Of a DNA stretch of 64,000 bases, positions 26,969 to 39,000 are shown in pieces. This stretch comes from Warburgia ugandensis (taxonomy: Eukaryota; Streptophyta; Magnoliopsida; Canellales; Canellaceae), in assembly GCA_035236585.1 (NCBI GenBank), contig CP141139.1, forward strand, positions 16,756,990 to 16,820,989. Direction: 5' to 3'. The first letter of the stretch is position 1. Each line of letters starts with the position of its first letter. Under the pieces are notes generated by a model. The model worked only from the letters and a program-made list of their open reading frames with translations, had not been told where the DNA came from and did not search any database. The translations under genes and the position numbers were made by a program.

Positions 26969-27130
26969 GAAGCTCCCATGTATGGGGGTTTTTGGGAAGG
27001 GGCGGACTAGAAAGGGTTTATAGCATGAAACCTTACCTTGTATTTTTGTAAGAGGTTGTTTCCACACCTCGAATTCGTGACCTCTAGGTCACACAACAAC
27101 AACTTTACCATTGTGCCAAGTTTTCCCTTC
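26968..27130 (-). mobile_element. Au-like SINE, minus strand
   Basis: Aligns with the other copies. The minus-strand B-box region (GAGGTCACGAATTCGAG-like) and the following AACCTCTTACAAAAATACAAG block are present. The 3' tail is replaced by the CA run at 26,936-26,963. Confidence 0.8.
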
Positions 27131-28388
27131 ACACACACAAATAAACTTAAAAACAAATCACTCCCTAGACATAGGAGAGAGTAGCAACTCGAACCTATGA
27201 CCAAGCGTATTCCATGGAAGTTGTCGAATTGTCTGCTACTAACTATGCTAGACTTTGTTGGTATGAACGCCAATATTTTAGTGAAAACTTGGTTGACTAG
27301 TGCCCTTTTTCAGTCATTAACCTAAACTTCGAAGAATTTTTTGCTAACATTGATTCATTAAACATTACTGTATTATGCCCTCATCATAAGGTTATGTATT
27401 CAACCGATTGCAAATCTTCCAGAGATGTCAAATGGGCCAAAACTTTGGCTCCTTAGAGCAAAAATTTATGAAAAATGATACATTAAAGCTATTTAACCAG
27501 GCCTCAAAGTGAGGATCCTTATCAAGATGACATGAGTCCCATTTAACCCAAGTTTAAAAAGCAAGTAGACACAAGACAGGAAAACTTGACTAGATGAATA
27601 TGTAAATAATAGGGAAGTAGATACAAATGATTATCTTTCTTGTCATTTGTCAATCAATTTTTATTTTATATCATCCTGTTTAAATTTGCCAAGATCTTTG
27701 GAATTTATTTTATTTCTTTTGGGGATATCTTGCTTCAGGAACTAGGAGCTAACATAATGACCTAATTGAGTCATTATTGAAATATAAATCACTTTATTTT
27801 GACTATAAAAAATCACTTTTGATTTCTAATATAAAAAAAGAATTGACATATATATGGGGCTGATAACTTAGTGTTTTGTAGGTTATGACCTTCATAAATT
27901 TGTCTTGGACTATTTTTTACCATTATAGATAGGAAAAAGAGTCATATGAAGGGTGTGCTTCTAGTCATTTAGTATTAAAATTACTTTATTTGCATATTTT
28001 AATGACAAAGAAAATGTTGTTATGTGTTTCTTCTTCTTCCCCTCATCCCCACCAGAACATAAAAGTCCACTTCCATGGAAGGGATTGGTTATCAATTTTC
28101 TCACATGTTTGTCTTTCTTTCAAAAGAAAGTTCTTTTTTCATAAATGTGTGCCTTAAATTAAAGTTAGAAGTAATGAATGGCAGTTGTAATGTGAAATCT
28201 TGGTTCAAAATCATGCTCTAGACGGTTGCATAGTGAAATCTAGATCACCGTTATGATACATTACTTCCACAATCAGAATGCATGGTGTAGGTACAAACAT
28301 TTTTAGGATTATTTGGTCACTATCCAGTTGAAATCTTGGTTCGAAGCAAAATAAACGTTTCAAGATTGGGAATTAATAGCCCCAAATC

Positions 28389-28509
<121 letters not shown>

Positions 28510-29153
28510 GCTTGAATGGAATAGAAAATATGGATATGCAAAGGAGTTATTTGGATGGGTTTTAGTGAAGGATTACGAAAATTTCCTTCACGATTAGCAT
28601 TCGAGGTAAAAATTGAATGGTTTTTTTCATTTCCTCTCTCAACAAATGAGGGAAATATCCTTCAAATTGGGTTCGGATTGGATATTTTATGTTCGTGTTC
28701 CATTACATTGATTTTTGAGTTTTTGGATTGCTAGATGGGTTTTAGAGTTTTTGGAGCCAATATGGCTGTTTGTGGTGTAGATCCACTATATTGGCATGAG
28801 TTGTTTGGGGGTAGATTGTTGGTTATATTGGTCCCTTCTTTGTTATGGTGGTTAAATTTGGTTTATTGTGGTTGTCCCAAATGTTGCCTTTTACCTTAAT
28901 TTCAAAGGATCAAGACAAGGGGGCAATGATGGATGGTCAGATCTTCCTAAAACAACTTTCAAATTTAAAGGAGATGGAAAAGGGAAATAAAAAACATAGA
29001 AAACCATTCACAAGCTTCTCCTTTTTGCTTCAATGGTTATCCTTAACTTTACAAGACAAGAAACGGGAGTGATGCTTCTTTCTTTGCTTGATTAGGTCCC
29101 CAAAATAGTTAAGTTGCCCATGTCCATTAGTTAAAAATAGGAAAAGGGTATAC

Positions 29154-29171
29154 CCACACACACACACACAT

Positions 29172-29235
<64 letters not shown>
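29154..29235. repeat. Compound (CA)n-(GA)n microsatellite
   Basis: CA run to about 29,170, then a GA run from 29,175 to 29,235. Confidence 0.95.
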
Positions 29236-29236
<1 letters not shown>

Positions 29237-29258
29237 CAATAATTTCAGTTGTTTCATG

Positions 29259-29378
29259 CATGTGCAAGGAACAATTGACATTTGATTGGTTAGGAATTAG
29301 AAAATAGAAAAAGTTAGAGGAAATGACAAGTAGATACTTTTTTTTGGCCAATCAAATATCACTTACTCTTTACATCTG
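29259..29378. mobile_element. Foldback MITE, copy 1
   Basis: The left arm (GCATGTGCAAGGAACAATTG... ATTTGATTGG) is the inverted complement of the right arm (CCAATCAAAT...TTTACATCTG), with an AT-rich centre. About 120 bp, related to 29,434-29,638. No coding capacity. Confidence 0.7.
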
Positions 29379-29433
29379 TGTGTGTGTGTGTGTCTCTCTC
29401 TCTATATATATGTGGGAGAGGTAATTTTAGCTA

Positions 29434-29638
29434 TTGCAGGTGTAAAGTGCAAGTGACATTTGATTAGTTAGGAAAAAGTTTCTAACTATCATTTCTTCTA
29501 ACTTTTTCTATTTTTTACATTTTTCCAGCCAATGTTAAAAGTAGATGACATTGGATTAGCCAAAAAAAGTATCTAACTACCATTTCCTCTAACTTTTTTC
29601 TAGCTAATCAAATATCAACTGCTCCTTGTACACCTGCA
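29434..29638. mobile_element. Foldback MITE, copy 2
   Basis: Arms TGCAGGTGTAAAGTGC...ATTTGATTAG and CTAATCAAAT...TGTACACCTGCA are inverted complements. About 205 bp, flanked by TATATATA on both sides. It ends about 430 bp upstream of the acyltransferase start codon. Confidence 0.75.
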
Positions 29639-30067
29639 AAAAACAACTTAAATTATATATATATATATAAATAGGTGCGCTCAAATTTATTTATTTATTA
29701 AGATCAACTCGTTCCTAATGTTGGTCTTACGTAGCTAGAGTTGTTGCCGAAATTGTCATCCAGCGAATGGTTCTAGCTATTGGCCAATAATATAAGCAAT
29801 GAAACTTTTGACCGTTCAATTTACAAGGAAACGTTGGTTACGATCGTACAAAGGATGAGAATCTCGGAGCTTGGCACCCCTAGGATTCAAGTGAAACAGT
29901 TTCAATCTGAAGCCGTAAGTAACCCTGATACAAATGGAAAGAAAAAGGAAGAAGATTTTCAGTTGAATCGATTTTCAAACCCGGCTTCCGATATCTGGAA
30001 ACGGTTGTTTCCCAGAAGAAGCAGCAGGAGGGGAATCCCTTCCACTATCATCTTCTTCGATCGAGGA

Positions 30068-33000
30068 ATGGACTCAAGACTTTCTTCTTTGAATCTGTTT
30101 AAGTTCTGTTATGGGCTTAGAGTTCTCGGTTACTTCATGATCATTTTGGTTGCTGGTATTATTGCTGTATCTTATCATGCCATGGTTGTTATTACTTGGG
30201 GCCCTCATTTGTTTCACGGAGGAGCACGATCCATCCTCTCTTTCTTTATTCTCGCTCTCTTCCATTTACTGGTAATTCCTTCTCTTTTCCCATTGCTGCA
30301 GTTGCCACTGTTTGCTACTTAATTTGGTCCCCTCTCTTCCATATTTGTTTTGTTGTTTCATTATTTTATCAACATCTTTTGTTAGAAAATAAGAGAACAG
30401 CGATTTATTTGCTTTATTGCACATACAACTACGACAAAACTGAAGCAGCAATTAACTAGATAGAACATTGTAAAATATGGTGGGCTTTTAAAGCTACCCG
30501 AAATATATGTGGCTCAAACCTTATATTGCTTGGGTTTATATAACTGAGACCAATTGGCTGAATGAGATATTTAATAATCATTGATGCGTATGTAAACGGG
30601 ATGAGCGTATGATTTCTCTGATAGCATCGGTATTGGAGTATGTGATCACTTTGTAATAAGCAGCAATAAGTTCTGCGCTTTTGTTCTATATGGTGAACGA
30701 ACTGGTAATGTGTACCAGTTAGAGTCTGGTTGATATTATATAGAGAAAGAATAATGTTATTCAGGATGCAACTTAATGCATGGAAGGCATTAAGAAAGAT
30801 GTGTCCTAAAGAAAGCCTACTACAAGAAAATGAGTAATGCATTGTCCTTAAGGAGGAAAAAGAAATTTGGAAATAATAATTCTAGAGGAAATTCAATCTG
30901 ACAGCCTGGCACTTCATCCACCTTTGCATTTGAATTGGTAACAACACTCCGTTCTTACTTCATGTCATAACAAATCTTCTCTAGCAAATGCACGATACCC
31001 CTAGGCTTAATCTGTCATAAGGTAGTGTTGTCTAATAAAAATCCAAATAGTTTCTAATTGTTCTTGATTATTTGGCCTAAACTAATTCCTTGATCTGGAG
31101 CACCATTTCTATTTTTAAAAATTTGATGAACCGCATATCAATGAGGAATTTTGGGGGAAGTTGTGGACTGACACTCTGCTCCCATAATGGTTATGCTTGA
31201 CCTCATGATAGTAAAAGGGCAGCCCCCGTGCACGAAGCTCCCACCTATGCGGGGTTTGGGGAAGGGGCGGACCACAAGGGCCTATAGTAGGCAGCTTTAC
31301 CTTGCATTTTGCAAGAGGTTGATTCCATGCCTTGAACCCGTGACCTCAAGGTCACATGACGACAACTTTTACCATTGCGCCAAGGCTCCCCTTCACTTGA
31401 CCTCATGATAGTACGAGAAATAATTCTTGTCATAGGATCACCTGTCCTGATCATCAATGTCTTCCCCTGATCCATCAATAACTTGATATTAGATCAGGAG
31501 TATCAGGAGTCTTGGTAGCATCTCTATCCATGAACAGCAAATCCTTACACTGTTCCTTTAGGACAAAAGAATACTGTGTGCATTACAGCATGTATATGGT
31601 CTCTGTCCCATTAAATCTCATCTGCCCAAAGAACAACGCCTGCAAGTTGGTCAGTGTACATTTCTTGTGAATCACCATGAACAAAGTATCTTCTTAGTTG
31701 CAGCAATGGCTGACTTGATGTTGCCAAGAGTAACCACTGGCTTAGAATTTAGCTTCACAACTGATTCAAATATCTTAGAGTAGTCCCTGTCAAAAGTTTG
31801 TACGCAAAGTATTGGCTGCTAACTTGTCTTTTCAACTGTTACACCTGGATGATGTTTGACGATCATATTGACCCTGGCACAAATGGCAACAGCTTCCAAT
31901 GGGAAAATTAGTAGCTTCTGTATGAATTTGTTTCGAAGAGCTATTTTTCATCCATTGCTTTCTTCTATCTAGCATGAAATAATTCCTGACTCAAAAGAAA
32001 GAAGAAAGTGAGAGTGCAACAATAATTGGAAGGAGGAATATTGCCAATAGAAACAAAATGAGCAGTTGAGTTTGAACTTCTGGATTTACCATTATAAGAG
32101 CTGAGACCAAGGTCAGTTATAATGAAAGTAGAAACTGTATCTCCTATATAGAGGGAGACTAGTTGGCTTATTGAGTGAAGAGAGTATCCTTCACACTTTT
32201 CTTCTTGAACATACCTGTAAGCGCTGCTTATGAAAAGATTGGTAGAAGGAGAATTTATCAATGTGAACAACGAAAGAAGGTGAAAAGAAAAATGGTCATC
32301 TAAATGAGGATAGGCAGAGAAGAGGAAGAGAATGGTTCTTCTTTAGGATGATGAAGGACATCTACTACAAGTGTAAATGGTTTGTCAGAAAAATATTGAC
32401 TATTTTCAGATTTAGTAATATCTGTACAAATAGATATTTTTTCTTAAGCTAGGATTCTGCCAATTATAAGCTTTGTGGGTGCACCAGTTATGTAGAATAA
32501 CAGATCAACAGCTTCAGATATTAATTTCTTGATACTTGGATGCAAGACTTAAACTACAAAAATAACGGAATACGCAAGGAGTGTTGCAAAGGAGTAGTAA
32601 TAAAGTAATATAATTTGAAGGATTTCTTTCCAACACTGAAGACAACATATGACTCTACTTGAGCAGGATCTACTCTATAGGATAGAAAGTGATGGGACCA
32701 CTGGATGCCCCTTGTACAACACTTGTATTTGTAGGAAAAAGATGTAAATATCAAAAGAGTTTAGTTAATTTATAGTTATGTTTTTAAGTGGTGGGCCTTA
32801 AGTGAAAAAGTCTTTGTCAAGTCTATAAAGGAGAATAGGTTTTCTCTATTATAATCAGTTTTGAAGCTGGAAAAAGTGAAATATAGGCTTTTGCCTCTTC
32901 GTCTTGACAGCTGCCCTCAGAATTTGCTTGATTTGACTCCAAGAAACTCTTGACGAGACTTCATGGATTCTTCAAAGTTGACTCCAAGAGTAAAAGCAAA

Positions 33001-36000
33001 TGGTGTGATGTCATTAGTAGTTTCTAAACAATTGATGTGATTTCAATGTGCTTGTAGGCATCCAATAAGTCATCATCATCAAAGCTTTAGACTGGTTAGC
33101 GTTCGGCTATGTTGTTATCTATTAAGTGTGACTCCTACAGTACCATCCTTCTATCTTCATTCCTATGACTTGTTTCTTTCTATCCTTGCTTCTAGTGGTT
33201 AGTCTTTGTCTTTGAGAAGCCACTATAGGTTGTCATTGATGCAATTTTGGTTTTTACTTAATTTTTTGTTCCATGTCTATTTCTAACTGTATATGAGCCT
33301 CTCGTTTTTTCAAACAATATTCTTTTTTGCTTGTGCATCTTAAATTTTAGTTAGTTTAGGGTTCTTTAGGTCATCCTACAATTTTTGCTATTAGAGCTTT
33401 GGATCTACTATTATTACTTCTACCAATAGATCCTACATAACTATAATGAAAGAGCAAAGAAGACAAAGTGCATATGGGTTTTATTGAGCCAAAATGAGAA
33501 CAGAAAATAAAAACTCGAACATGGCAGCAAAAAATGTCAAGAAACATTCAAAGATATGAAGAGGGTTGATTTAGTCAAGTTGTGTTCAATGCCATCCTTT
33601 TCCTAGGATACAGTTAAGGATTTTCAAGCCTAGGATAACAGACAAGACTCGTATTTCTATAGATTTGAGAAATACAAGATGAACCCCAAAAGATTTCTAT
33701 CACGGTGCCTTAAAGAATACCCTATCTTGTAGCCTTGAGAGCTTCAATTCTGGTGCCTGGAACAGCACCATCAAATGTCTCTTTATTCTTCTTGTCTGCT
33801 TCATGCTTTTGTTCCGTCAAATTTTGGTATTGGAGTGCCTTGGTATCTATCTCTATAATTTGATTTTCATGTCATTGTATCTTTTCTTCAGAATTGGTAT
33901 CTGAGTGAAACAGTCCAAGAGCTATTGATTCTATAGAAGGTTCATATGATTTCTGTAGAAAGTCTATTGTATTCTTCATCTCTTGTTTAGTGTCTTGTTT
34001 TAGTTCTTTGTTTTCTCTATTTTCACTGTTACTTAGTTTAATCATGTCTTAGTTCCAACATCCAACCCTTTGATTCTCTCTATTTTTCCATTACCTATTT
34101 CAGTCATATTTCCCAGTTCTCCTTGGTTTTTCTTTCTTTGGCTTCAATTATATGTCTCATTTTATTTCTTGGTCTTGCTTGTCTTTCTCATCTCGGGATT
34201 TACGGTCTTGTCTTGTATTGTTTTTGCTTCCTAGAAGTCAACCATTACCACTTTCTTTTTTCTCTTTTACTCGTATGCATCCTACCTAGGCACTTTTGTC
34301 ACATCAAATAGTTTATACATACTATCAAGCAATTGATTGTGCTCACAAGTGGGAAAACTATCATCATGTGCAACAATAACCCACCCATGTGGCACACTCT
34401 GTTAGAACAATGGTTATCAAAACCTTGGTGACATTCTGATTACCATATTCTGTTAGATGTGTGGCACACTCTGTAGGTCGTGCCATTACTGACTTATAAT
34501 GTCTAGTCAGGCAATCATCCTCCCCTCAGACTCGTCATGTATGGAATCAACGCTGTCGTCCAAATTGTGCATGTGTTGTAGACCAAATATCAAACACTTT
34601 GGAGGTGTCTAGAGAATAAAAGATGAGTAATATGATATTCACGATGGAAATAGTGCAAAACTTCAGTACTATGATCAATAGCTCTTGGATTGTTTCTGCC
34701 TTGGCACCAATTTTGATGGCACAGGATCCTCTTCAAGGAACTCTAATTCCAAAATGTGATGCTATGAGTCCACAACAGCAAACAATAACAACAAAGATAG
34801 GTTGGCCGTGTTGTTCCAGGCACTAAGATTGAAGCTCTTTGAGGTACCTTGATAGGACTCATTTATGTTCAACTTGTATTTCTCAAATCTGTAAATTATC
34901 AACTAGTTCTTCTCCTTTTTCAAAGAAGCTTTCATATGAAAACAAACAAAGGCCTCAAGTTAATAAACATCCCAGAGAGCCAATCTATGGTTGAAACTTA
35001 ACAATAAAGAAAAGCTGTAATGAAGAAACTAACTGCCCACAAATGATAGAAGTCCTAATTGCTATAGGACTGATATGCCTTGCTTGTTGGAGTGCAAATG
35101 CTTCACTCGCTTTTGCTACCACAAAAACCACCAAATCCTAAGTAATGCTGCATCAGAAAAGGAGAATAATTCTTTCAGCCAACCATGAATTCCTGGTGAA
35201 GCCTGAATCAAGCACTGGAGAAGCTGGCAGTCAGATTACATGCTGGGCGTTTTATGTTTCCTTGCCATGCAATGACATTGTCATTTTCTAGTATTCATGA
35301 ATTTTAATCAGTCTTTATTCAGTTTCTGTACTGCACAAAAATCTTCGGTTATGCTTGCGATTACGTGTATTAACCTCTATGTGCTGACACATTTTTCTGC
35401 TCCTTAATTGAGTCTCTCAAGAATACACACAGTTGGCATTGTTTTCTATTGAATTAACTGCAATTATTCACTTATTTCTTTCTTTCTTTGTCTATGATTT
35501 CCAGATATTGTCTAAGGATACATTGTCTTCTTTTTAGTTCTGGAAACAGTGTGGTCATGCAAGGATGCATTCTGTTTTGCAGCTTGGGTTATTAATATGG
35601 AGCTACTTTATGGTAGTTTTTCGGGATCCAGGTTCTGTTCCTGAAAACTGGAGGCCGATATTAAGAGAGGATAATTTAGAGGTTGGGAGTTCTATGGAGT
35701 TGCCAGAATATGACAACCCTGTAACCGGCCCTTCAATATGGTCTCCTTCAGATGGAATGGAAAGAAGACCAGCTGTAGGCTATTGTAGCCGTTGCCAAAA
35801 CTGCAAACCTCCACGTTGTCACCATTGCTCTGTCTGTAAGTTATTTCCAATTTGTATTTTCAAATGTTTGTGATTGTTCATACTGTACTGTCATATTTTC
35901 TATTAATGGCTGTGTTCTTTGTTAATTGGATATCTGTTGTGATAAGTATATCTGTGCCTTCTATTTAGAGTTTTGCTAGAATATGTTTGCAGAAATGTGT

Positions 36001-39000
36001 TGTTAAATATAAAACACATAACTTACAATCATAGAAAGAGTGAACTGCACATTAGATGGCAAGAAAAGAATATCAGTACTTGCTGAGATACCTTATCAAG
36101 GAGACTTTTTGCATATATCAACTGCAGCTCATTGAGTACTGACTTGTGAGATTGCAGGTAACTGGAAGGCAGTAATTCTAGAGACGTGGGAATAAAGTTT
36201 TTCATGGGAGTCAGCAGAAGTACTCTTCAGTGGGACCGACAAGAACTTAAGTTTCCATAAACTTATCCCATATAGTGGAATTGTGCTGGGTAGAAATGGC
36301 AGTCCAGCTGCTTTGGATTTCTGTGTAACTGAATTCTATTCGATGGCTCTGCAAGAGTTCCAACTGCTGGATCACCTGTCCCATATCTTTCTTTGAGTTT
36401 TTGCTGGAATGATTTCTTCTTCTTCTCCCATTCTACCAACCCCATTATGGGTTTATCCGCTTAAGCCAGTACAACCTCCTGAATATACATATTTTATTGT
36501 CAAAACCAAGGATTAGGTCAACCACCAGATTCAGATGGTGATGAATTACCAGATTTTGCAGATCCACCCTGGCCTAATGATGGATGGGAATAACCACCTA
36601 CCATTCTACTATCTATTGAAGCATCTTAGAAAAAAGAAGCATCTCAGGTACAAAATAACTCAATCTTTAGTCTACCACCAAAAATCTATCTAACTTTCCT
36701 TATCACAGTTCAAATTTTTTCATTCTTTTTTTCTGAAGTTTGTGGATGAGCAAACTCAAACCAGCAAACTTAGGTTGGGGATCGCTGCACCTTGTTGCAA
36801 TGCATGATGATGGTGAATATACATATTGTGATAATGAGAGAGAATAGGAAACGCGTGACACGATAACTGCACTCTTGCATTTATCTCAGAGAAAGAGAGT
36901 ATATAGAAATCTCATTTGGAACTGATCTTCCCAAGTTTAGGAGGTCAGCATTGAGCATTTTAGCATGTTATAATATACTTCTGCCAATTCTCCTTCTAAC
37001 CAGATGTACTAGAGTAATGAGTTGTATCTGTTATCTGAAGAGATGATGGTGATAGTTGCTGGTACAGTTTTATGATAACCAGTTCTTTACTTGTTTTGCT
37101 TCTAGGTCAAAGATGCATACTTAAGATGGACCATCATTGTATATGGGTTGTCAATTGTGTTGGTGGCCGCAACTACAAATTCTTTCTTCTGTTTTCTGGT
37201 AATAGCAGATCATTTTCTATTCAATGATACTTCCTAATTGGTTGTTGTTACTTCAAGTTTATCCAAAAAATAAAAATGGTTAGTTAATGAGATGACAGCA
37301 TTGCTATGCTTGGGAAGAACCAGATGTGGAAATTTATTTTGGATTTGATTTTTCATCATTTTTCTGTTTTTCCTTGCCAGTTTTGATTGTGGTTGATGGA
37401 TTCTCATTTATGTATTGTTAGAATTAAACTTAGTTGTAGTCTCAACACTGTGTCCAACACATGGGAGTATTTTGGCATTGTGTAACTATTATTAAAGATT
37501 GTCTTGGTTTTGATCTTGTTTGGTGGCTGAATGAAGATTTAGTTATCCCACTTCAATTTTTTCCTGTAATTTGAGTCAATAGACACTTGATAAGGCAATC
37601 GGATACAAACGAGACCATGCAGAAAAAACCTTTAACACTAATGGCTGGAATGAGTTTAGGACATCACTTCTCTAGAATTACCAGCAATGTCTCAGGGCCT
37701 TTTAGTTGATGGTTAGTCTTCCCCTTGTGACTGAACTTTGGACAGCTTGAGGGTAAATGTTGAGATTTCTGCAGTTTTACCCTTTAAAGATGTCTTAAAC
37801 ACTGGACATGTACCTTTAATCATTTGCCCCGTACTTTTGGTTTGGTATTAACCATCTAATACTCTTTTTGGGAAAATTATATGATAGTCTTGAAACCACC
37901 GCTGGACTAAATCTTTCCTAAACTATAATTCTTAGTGGGCCCGTCGTTAGAAGATCTAAACCATCCAGAGTGTCAGCCATGGCATAGATGGCCCATGACC
38001 CAAATTCTTGTCCATTGAGTGATCCTAGCATATTTTGTCTTCAGTTCTAAAATGGACAGTTCCACTGTTTACCATCAATTTTACTGCTCTAAAAAACAGT
38101 GGCTAGGGTCAACCACTGGATGAAACTTTTGGGTTATAGGCCATCTATGTCGTGGCGGACATTTTGAATCGTTTAGATCTTCTAAAGGTGGGCTTACTAA
38201 GAGTTATTGCTTACAAAAGACATAGTCCAGCAGTGGTCACAAGACTACTGTATAAGTTCTCCTCCTCTGGTGCAATGATATAGCATTTACTAGTTGCCCA
38301 CAGGCACATTCTTCTTTCCTGCTTGCTATATTGTCTTATCCACTTTTCAGAAGCTATGTCACTTATCAAAACTAATTTGTAATGAGGAAATGATAAGGCC
38401 ATATAGTTATTTTCATTTCTTGTAAGTGCTACATTTTTACTCCCCAGCTAGTCTTTAACAGGTTAAAAATACTATATTAACTGCTGACCATAGATCAAAC
38501 CTGAGCTTGAGTTTATTTGAAATTGTAGCAAAAACAACCTGGTTACTTGTGTAGCCCTGTCAAGTATGCATAGAAAGATCACGTGTTCATTCTGATTGGT
38601 TTATTTCATTCTTTTGTTGCTTAGCTGTATACATTTCTGGAGACAGCATCGGATACTATTGTATTGATGCCACGTTTCATTAAACTCTTTGGAGATGCCA
38701 AGAATCACTCTGGCTCACCTGCCCATCTCACTGTCACCTTTCTTGCTTTTGGTAAGATTTCATTCTATTGTTTGTTGTTGTCATCTTTGACTGTGGGAAT
38801 TCTGGAATTTCATTTGATCTAATTTTCTGATCTAAAAATGCTTTCTGTTATGCAGTCCTGAATTTAGCCTTTACACGGAGTCTTCTCTGTTTTTTGGTCA
38901 TGCATGCATTCCTTTTATCAGGCCTGAACTTGAGTTTATTTGAAATTGTAGCAAAAACAACCTGGTTACTTGTGTAGCCCTGTCAAGTAAGCATAGAAAG

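Noticed and set aside
29780-30067. N-terminal extension of 96 codons in frame with the acyltransferase
   Set aside because: The family begins with a short tail before the first helix, as from methionine 30,068. The upstream part has no family counterpart and is more likely 5' UTR, though it cannot be excluded.
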